The position numbers and the translations under genes are program-made. From contig CM075943.1 of the NCBI GenBank assembly GCA_038030265.1, positions 25,358,001 through 25,422,000 of the forward strand: 64,000 nucleotides of DNA, in the 5' to 3' direction. This stretch comes from Corythucha ciliata. Its lineage: Eukaryota; Arthropoda; Insecta; Hemiptera; Tingidae. The notes beneath the pieces are model-generated. The model did not search any database. It was not told where the DNA came from and worked only from the letters and a program-made list of their open reading frames with translations. Position 1 is the first letter of the stretch. Every line of letters begins with the position of its first letter. This document shows, piece after piece, positions 58,113 to 64,000 of the stretch.

Positions 58113-58595
58113 TTGCAGTTGAAGGTGGACGTTATTGAGATGGATGGAAAGAGGTGTAACATGGAGCTTCATGGAGTCCCAGAAAAGGAAAAGGAAGATT
58201 GTGCTGCTGTGGTCCTCAAGGTGGCGGAGTCTGTGGCTACAAAGGTGACGCTGCGTTCGGCTTACAGAGTTGGCAAGGCTATGGAAACTGGGCGTCAGAG
58301 GGTAATCATAGTGGAAACTGAGTCGCCTAGGATGACGAATGACTTTAGGGCGGCGGTGAAGAAACGGAGATTGGATACTCAGACTGTCGATGGAAACTGG
58401 CCGGCGGGAAAAATTTATGCGAATGAGAATTTGACCTATTTCCGGAGAGAATTGCTTAAGAAGGCTAAACTGAAAGCCAAGTCGTGCAATTACCGGTTCG
58501 TTTGGGTTTCTGGCTTCCGCATTTATGCTCGTAAAGATGAAAATGAAAGAGTGGTCGTAATTCTTAGCGAAGAAGATCTTAAAAATATTGTATAG
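58113..58595 (+). pseudogene. LINE ORF1 protein (partial)
   Basis: About 160 codons. The first ATG is at 58140, and the open frame extends upstream without one, so the 5' end is probably missing. RCNMELHGVPEKEKEDCAAV and IYANENLTYFRRELLKKAKL resemble the RRM and C-terminal domains of ORF1 proteins that bind the element's RNA as chaperones. The stop at 58593-58595 is followed by 41 bp and the ORF2 start. Confidence 0.75.
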
Positions 58596-58636
58596 TAGTG
58601 TGGATTATTTTTCTTGTCGTTTAATACTAAAAAAAA

Positions 58637-59400
58637 ATGGCTAATGATAGATTAGGTAACTTAATTGATTCTCAAAATGAGGTTAATTGTGATATTGTTA
58701 GTCTTAGTGATATGCAACAGTGTAAAGTTGCTAATTTAAATTTAATATGTTTTAATATTCGCAGTATGAATAAAAATTTGGATAGTTTTTTTGCATTCAT
58801 TTCTTCGCAATCCATAGTGTTCCATGTGGTTGTGCTCACGGAAACATGGAATTCTGATGGCGCTCAGTACGGCATGCCTGGTTATTTAAATTGTTTTAAC
58901 TCATCTAAAGGTATAAACAGGGCGGAAGGGGTAGCTATTTTTGTACATGAGTCTATTAGTGTATTTGATGTTAAAATTGATCCGTTAGGCTTTTGAAATT
59001 CTGTGTTTGTTTCAATTTCCACTTCATTTGGGACAGTCGGCGTGACTGGTGTGTATTTGTCTTTCGACAGAGATCGTGAATTATTTGTTGATGAGCTGAA
59101 CAATTATTTTAAGGCTAAGTCTGATTGTAAATATCTCATTTTTTGTGGCGACACGAACATCGACATTCTGGATGATGCCCGAAATAGTAGCTTCAGTAGT
59201 AATTACTTGAACTTATTGTATGAGCACGGCTTTTCCCCTGTGATTAAGAAATTCACCCGAGTTGGTAAAAATAGTAAATCGTGTTTGGATCATATTTTTG
59301 TTAAGGGGTTTATGAATTATAATGATTGTTCTGGGTTCGTAGTCACTACTGATATTACAGATCATTTCCCTGTTGTTTTTTCTTTTTTAGATGGTAGCAT
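58637..59400 (+). pseudogene. LINE ORF2, endonuclease domain (one stop)
   Basis: ATG at 58637. The endonuclease motifs appear in order: LICFNIRSMNKNLDSF, VVLTETWN (catalytic Glu), then a premature TGA at 58994-58996, then in the same frame VGVTGVYLS, FCGDTNIDIL (Asp and Asn), LDHIFV and DITDHFPVVF (final Asp and His). It is cut at DGSI by the inserted DNA transposon at 59401. Family role: nicks target DNA to prime reverse transcription. Confidence 0.88.
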
Positions 59401-59885
59401 CAAAGTCATATGGAAAACCAAGTCCTCAGACTCGAGGAAAAAAATGTTTTTTATTTTGGGTTGGGATTTTTGCTCCCGTTAAGAATAAAAAAGGAGAAAA
59501 CCCGCCAAATACAAAAATTATTATATTTATTTTCGGTTTGAAGTTGTAGCGTGATATCTATCTTGATACCATGGGCCTTATTCTCTAACGAAATAGAAAC
59601 GTTGCTTTGGAAGAAACATTGAAATCTCTTTCATGAAATTAAGAAAACTGAACGGAAACATATGATTTTTGAAAAAAACAATGATGGAAAAAGTTAGTGA
59701 ATCAGGCCCCATATGTTTTTTCCAACACTTAACTTTTGTATAATTTTTGAATTTAGCGGGTGATCTACTTTCAAAGTAGAGCAACGCAACGCATCGGGAG
59801 CAAAAATCCCAACCCACGAAACGCTTCATTTTTTTAACATACAAATAATACAAAGTTTAATGACTTGATTTTCCATATGACTTTG
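59401..59885. mobile_element. 485-bp MITE with 8-bp target duplication inside the LINE
   Basis: The flanks carry the identical octamer GGTAGCAT (59393-59400 and 59886-59893). The ends are inverted: CAAAGTCATATGGAAAA at the left, its complement at the right. Matches continue imperfectly to about 120 bp, including GGGTTGGGATTTTTGCTCCC and a CCCGC-AAAT stretch. An 8-bp duplication fits hAT or P superfamilies; which one is not certain. No transposase is present. Without the insert, the LINE reads DGSI then KQDNYQN. Confidence 0.85.
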
Positions 59886-59893
59886 GGTAGCAT

Positions 59894-60177
59894 AAAGCAG
59901 GATAATTATCAAAATGTTAACTCATATTCAAAGTGTAAGGTAAACTTCGAATTATTGTCTCAGTTACTGCAGTTGGAGTCGTGGGATAAGGTGCTGTCCG
60001 CTAAGAATGTTGACGATGCTTATGAAGAATTTATAGCTATATTGGGTGATCATGTGGAAAAGTGCTCTGTGAAATTGGTCGCAAGCGTAAAAAGTAAATT
60101 TAAGAAATTAAAATCATGGATTTCTAAAGGGATTATAGTTTCAATTAGAAATAGAGATCGTATGCATAAGAGACTAA
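59894..60177 (+). pseudogene. LINE ORF2, segment between endonuclease and RT, part 1
   Basis: The frame resumes as KQDNYQNVNSYSKCKVNF, then LLQLESWDKVLSAKNVDDAY and KLKSWISKGIIVSIRNRDRM up to HKRL. This is the connecting region typical of Jockey/CR1-type ORF2 (PWIT-like motif: SWISKGI). The next insertion stops it at 60178. Confidence 0.8.
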
Positions 60178-60444
60178 GGGCCGTATTCAGAAACCAACCT
60201 TTACGTCCCCTTAGGAGCTCCTTTAGTTAAGGTTCCTTTAGCGATTCCTTTAAAAATCGTATTCAGAAACGTTCCTTTAGAGTTCCTCGGCAGTTCCTTT
60301 AGCTGAAGGGGCCTTAAAGCAAATAAACAATGAAAATATGCTTTTAATGGTGACTGTACGCTTTATCATGTGAAACCTCTCGCTATTTAAGCCTTCAAAA
60401 GCCCATTAGTTATCAAAATTGTATGAAATGCCAGCCTATTAACA

Positions 60445-60723
60445 TTGCGTAATTTTAATTTATTGATGAGCGTGGACAAGTTCAAGACCGAAGAGAACCG
60501 CAAAGTTTGTGCGGAAAGCTGCCATTGTCCCACAAGGGAATGCCCTGCTGGAGACTGCGTGATCGAGCAACGGCTACGGTTCTATTTTGGAAAATTCGAA
60601 TGTAGCCAACGGGTGACAACATCTACAAATTCCATCCTTGGGCCGCAAAACACAACTACTTTGAGACTCATCCAGACTCCCGTCACCTACGGAGATTTTA
60701 AGCGGAGTATTTGTGCACAATAA
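60445..60723 (+). CDS. Unassigned small ORF in the Harbinger-like element
   Basis: About 92 codons with a cysteine-rich centre (ESCHCPTRECPAGDCVIEQR) and no family I recognise. It could be a remnant of captured or element-encoded protein, or chance. No splice or promoter evidence was found. Confidence 0.25.
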   Translation: MRNFNLLMSVDKFKTEENRKVCAESCHCPTRECPAGDCVIEQRLRFYFGKFECSQRVTTSTNSILGPQNTTTLRLIQTPVTYGDFKRSICAQ

Positions 60724-62188
60724 TTGCAGCCGACGACACCGGGGAAACCACCCAATCTGAAAAATGGAACGGATGATTCTCTCACTCTTTGGCCACTGGG
60801 AAAATATATAAGCTGTTTTATTAGCCCCGCAATGCTTTCAGACACTTCCTTTATGTTCACGATTCCACCGGCGTCACCGGTTGGCTGACACCTCGTAGGT
60901 CACAAAACTGTCTGCGACGGCCGTTGCTCGGTACCTATGAGGAATGAGTTTGTCCTGAGAATTTCGAAGGAAATGTAACGCTCTTCAACGTGTGACTCAG
61001 AAGACGTTTTCGTGGAACGCGCAGTATTCGAGTGATAGGCAAAAATCCGTTTAAAACTCCAGGGGAATAACGCAGTTTTCTGCCCCCACTGAAGTTCTAA
61101 ATAGGAGTTTTGGATGGAAGAGAAGCCTTTTAGCTCCAGGGGGTCTCACGAGGTGGCGCCGACAACGATGAGCGAGGGCTTTCGTGCGGATCGTGCGCCC
61201 TTGCGACTGGGGCCTTATTCCGAACGGTTGGGAAGAAAATGCCGCAAGAGGGATCCAGGGACCCCGTATAAGAAATAACATTATCCCTTCGTGGGAACCA
61301 CACTTGCGTCATTTTTCCCTGACACCTCTGACCAGGCCGCACTGGCACTGAGGCCTTTTCCTGGCCCCAGCTCCGGCCGCGGTAGTGAGCTAGAGGTCGA
61401 AACGGTGCCACTCACCGTGCACTTTGACGAAATAATTATTTTCAGACCTATAAATTATTTATTTTGGCCTAGGTTCCAGTCCCGTACAAAACGAAAATAA
61501 TGAAATAGATAGGACGGTCACACTTGAAACACAAGGGGAGGCACAACACAAAAAAGATAAATTGACAGATCGTGGTATGGGACCGTCACTTGAAGATTTC
61601 CCGTCGCGTAAATTCTCAGTAATTTGTGAAAGTTTGACAGCCGTAGAGAAACTTGAACCCTTCAGTCGGTCGACGCTCGACGGATCAAAATCACAACGTT
61701 TCAAACAGTCTGATCTGACCGAAACGAGACCTTTTGGAGAACCGAACTGGATTCAGATAGTGTGCTTCTTCTGTGTCACTCATTACGCCATTGGAGATCC
61801 GAAATAAGATTGAGCGAGTCGAAAAACACAATAAATTCTTCCATTTCTCACATTTACCGAGGGAAAATAATTACAGTAGAAACACTACAACACAAGACAA
61901 GGCTTAAAGACGGGAGTGAAACTTATACGTAAGAAAACCGAGGAACGAAGTTTAGTTTGGTCGCCATTCACGGGAAGCGCTGAATGTTTTTTAAATTACA
62001 TTTTAAAGATACCCCGCGGCCCTCCTCACAATAAATGTCAGTTGGGCGAATAAATTTGTGAAACTTTGCAATCCACTCCATTCACTCCAAGTTGACGCTG
62101 TCACTTTTGAGACATGTGCGAAGTTTAGCGAATTAAATTATATTTTATTTTTTATTATTTTTGTTCGAATATATTGTTGTTCGGCAAA

Positions 62189-62320
62189 ATGGGCCACGAA
62201 AAATGTATCGTTCCCGGATGTTCGTCGATGTATGAAGCTGGTGGCGTGATCGGTTTTTTTCGAATTCCAAAGGATGGCAGGTTCGCTGATTTTATTTTTC
62301 CAAAATTTAGACGACTCTAG
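62189..62320 (+). pseudogene. THAP zinc-finger-like N-terminal fragment
   Basis: The frame from ATG reads MGHEKCIVPGCSS, then GGVIGFFRIPKD, then stops at 62320. The spaced Cys-x4-Cys followed by an FxRxPKD stretch is the first half of a THAP DNA-binding domain. A GT follows at 62281 (AG/GTTCGC), so this may be a first exon whose partner is gone. THAP domains occur in host proteins and in some transposases. It lies inside the 60178-63006 element. Confidence 0.5.
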
Positions 62321-63006
62321 ACGGCAAGTTTGTTTGTGGTTTTACTAACGCGTACATTTATTTGTGTCTCTGAGAAGTCAAGTTTTAAAGAAATAAATGG
62401 GTATTCAAGCAATAATTTGGTTTTTCATTTATCTATTTCTGTGAAAATTCAAGGCTGGACTGGAAATTGTTAATCTCATACATTTTATTAGTGCATTTCA
62501 TCATTTTTTAGTCGTTTTCCAGAAAAAAAATTGGATGATTCAATTTGAACTTGAAACATCTGAATACGAAAGTGAAAATTAAAGTAGACGGTAAAGGCGA
62601 ATGGTGGAGGGGAAGGGGGTTCGGAAGTTCCCCCCGTACGTCGCATGGTCAACCGAAGGTTCGGTCGCTATTCAATTGGATCGCCACCGTCGCTCGAAAT
62701 CGGCCTCACTTTTTCCCTATTCAGATTCTTCTCTATAGAGTATTAAACCGCTCCCCGGCTTAAAGGAACTGTAAAGGAAGCTCCCGAGCTTCCTTAGAGT
62801 TATCATAAGTATAACCAGCAAATAACATTCTTTAAAGGAACCACAAAGGTAAAAGTGGCTTTGTGAATACAATTTTTTCATGCCTTAAAGAACTCCTTTA
62901 CAGTTCCTTAGCCAATGCGGATAAGGTTGGTTTCTGAATACAAATTCCTGCTATAAGGAGCCACAAAGGTTAAGGTCTCGTAAAGGTGCGTTTCTGAATA
63001 CGGCCC

Positions 63007-63479
63007 TAATTGTAAGTAAAGGTATGAGTGACGACTCCAAAATGTGTGAATTTAAGAAGTACCGAAACCTACTTAATTCTGTCATAAAGCATGCTAAAAT
63101 TTTACATTATAAGAATTTATTTGAGAATGCAAATAATGATAGTAAAAAGGTGTGGTCTTTGATCAAACAAGCCACTAATGATACCCCAAAAACAGATAGC
63201 TTGGGCGAAATCGTTGGCAAAGATGGGATTATACTAAGGGATAGCGTTGACATATCTAATAATTGTAATTGTTTCTTCGCTGAAGTTGGCATGAAAATTA
63301 AGAAAGTTATTGAGGATGATGCACAGTTCTCTGATCGTATGAAAGATTCTCTTTTTCTGAGGCCCATTGAAAAAAATGAAGTGCTACATCTACTTAGTCA
63401 AATTCAATGTAATAGTTCTTACTATGTGAGGGGTATAACAAATTTGGTTCTTAAGGAGGCTAGTATATATATATATATA
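63007..63479 (+). pseudogene. LINE ORF2, segment between endonuclease and RT, part 2
   Basis: After the TAA duplication the frame continues IVSKGMSDDSKMCEFKKYRN, KHAKILHYKNLFENANNDSK and KVWSLIKQATND, then the start of the RT region (EKNEVLHLLSQIQCNSSYYV). An AT-dinucleotide run at 63462-63482 creates a stop and shifts the frame. Confidence 0.85.
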
Positions 63480-63482
63480 TAG
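63462..63482 (+). repeat. (TA)n microsatellite in LINE
   Basis: About ten TA units. The LINE frame differs by 2 on the two sides, so expansion probably broke it. Confidence 0.85.
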
Positions 63483-64000
63483 CTAAGCCACTGGCGTATT
63501 TATTCAACTTCGTTATGGTTACTGGAAAATTTCCCACACCACTGAAGAAATCACTAGTCCTTAAAACTTATTACGAAAAACTAGTCCTTAAAGTATTTGA
63601 CACACCGTCACTCCTCCGGCCAACCCTCAACTTTTGTTTTGTTAAATCACTAGTCATTCCGTTGCATAAAGGTGGTGATAAATCCAATATGTCGAATTAT
63701 CGGCCTATTTCATTGTGTTTGACATTATCAAAGGTTCTTGAAAAATGTTTAAAAGTGAGAATAGTTTCATACCTGCAGAAATTCCGTATAATTTCTCGGA
63801 GGCAGTACGGTTTTCAATCAGGTTTATCCACTACACACACCTTGTTTGATGTTACCAAAAAAATTGCAGAGTGCTTGGATAAGGTGGATTGTGTCGTTGC
63901 TTTATTCTTAGATTTGCAAAAAGCTTTTGACTCCATTTGTCATATACTACTTTTGAGAAAGTTGGAAAATTATGGTTTTAGGGGGAACGTGTTAAGTTTA
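63482..64000 (+). pseudogene. LINE ORF2, reverse transcriptase (partial, runs off the end)
   Basis: In the shifted frame: KPLAYLFNFVMVTGKFPTPL, IPLHKGGDKSNMSNYRPISL (RT motif 1), RRQYGFQSGLSTTHTLFDVT, and VVALFLDLQKAFDSI with the first catalytic Asp. A 96-bp in-frame insertion (63560-63655) sits between PLKK and SLVIPLHKGG. The FADD motif would lie beyond the window. Confidence 0.88.
63548..63655 (+). repeat. 12-bp direct repeats around a 96-bp in-frame insertion
   Basis: AAATCACTAGTC occurs at 63548-63559 and 63644-63655. The intervening DNA also repeats ACTAGTCCTTAAA. It adds 32 codons to the RT frame at a place where other LINEs have none. Confidence 0.7.

Larger units (their letters stand above)
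60178..63006. mobile_element. 2.8-kb PIF/Harbinger-like element inside the LINE
   Basis: The flanks share TAA (60175-60177 and 63007-63009). The ends are inverted GGGCCGTATTCAGAAAC, continuing to an ACCTTTACG-type stretch. The subterminal regions repeat GTATTCAGAAAC and CCTTTAG-type motifs several times. The 3-bp TWA duplication and the terminal sequence fit PIF/Harbinger. The interior has a THAP-like fragment (62189-62320) and an unassigned Cys-rich frame (60445-60723: SCHCPTRECPAGDC). No intact DDE transposase was recognised. Without it, the LINE reads HKRL then IVSKGMSDDS. Confidence 0.8.
58113..64000 (+). mobile_element. Non-LTR retrotransposon (LINE), interrupted, runs off the window
   Basis: ORF1, then an apurinic-type endonuclease and the start of a reverse transcriptase, lie in order on the plus strand. 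Two DNA transposons (59401-59885 and 60178-63006) and a 96-bp insertion (63560-63655) interrupt it; removing each restores the protein alignment. There is also one premature TGA, and a TA microsatellite frameshifts the frame near 63480. Motifs suggest the Jockey/CR1/L2 group, but the clade was not resolved. Confidence 0.88.

Overview
The window is nuclear DNA from an invertebrate animal, most likely an arthropod outside the flies. It carries one real host gene, spread over about 20 kb on the + strand. This is a clear orthologue of Drosophila turtle (tutl; IGSF9/Dasm1 family), a neuronal immunoglobulin-superfamily receptor. The rest is non-coding DNA, degenerate satellites and remnants of several kinds of mobile element. 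The species cannot be named from the sequence. Short introns (62-107 bp) sit beside introns of several kb, and homopolymer G or C tracts of 8 or more are unusually frequent.

Layout. 1-1250: degenerate ~30-bp minisatellite. 1251-18870: no convincing gene, but many poly-G/poly-C tracts, small hairpins, tandem duplications and a 1.3-kb inverted-repeat transposon (15248-16560). 18871-39046: tutl, with a signal-peptide exon, five Ig domains, two fibronectin III domains, a transmembrane segment and a long cytoplasmic tail. Every splice junction used here keeps phase; the base model encodes 1103 residues. Intron 2 (9 kb) holds a LINE 3' fragment, a MITE, a 1.9-kb inverted-repeat element and satellites. 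Intron 10 holds three possible symmetric cassette exons, and a second, shorter 3' end is possible. 39047-41160: AT-rich sequence, probably a long 3' UTR.

41160-64000 is mobile-element territory. It holds a broken Penelope-like retroelement (GIY-YIG endonuclease, inverted pseudo-LTRs and a hammerhead ribozyme, 42562-44517), a second long inverted-repeat element (45741-47245), an orientation-flipping satellite (47640-48520), motif-rich MITEs (52367-53338), a Ty3/gypsy pol fragment (53344-54857), and a non-LTR retrotransposon (58113 to the window end). That retrotransposon carries three later insertions with readable target-site duplications.

The most useful results are the tutl exon structure with its possible alternative linkers and tails, the hammerhead ribozyme in the Penelope-like element, and the layered insertions in the LINE. 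No wholly new biological system could be demonstrated. The least explained items are the elements built from a short motif repeated in both orientations (15248-16560 and 52367-53338).
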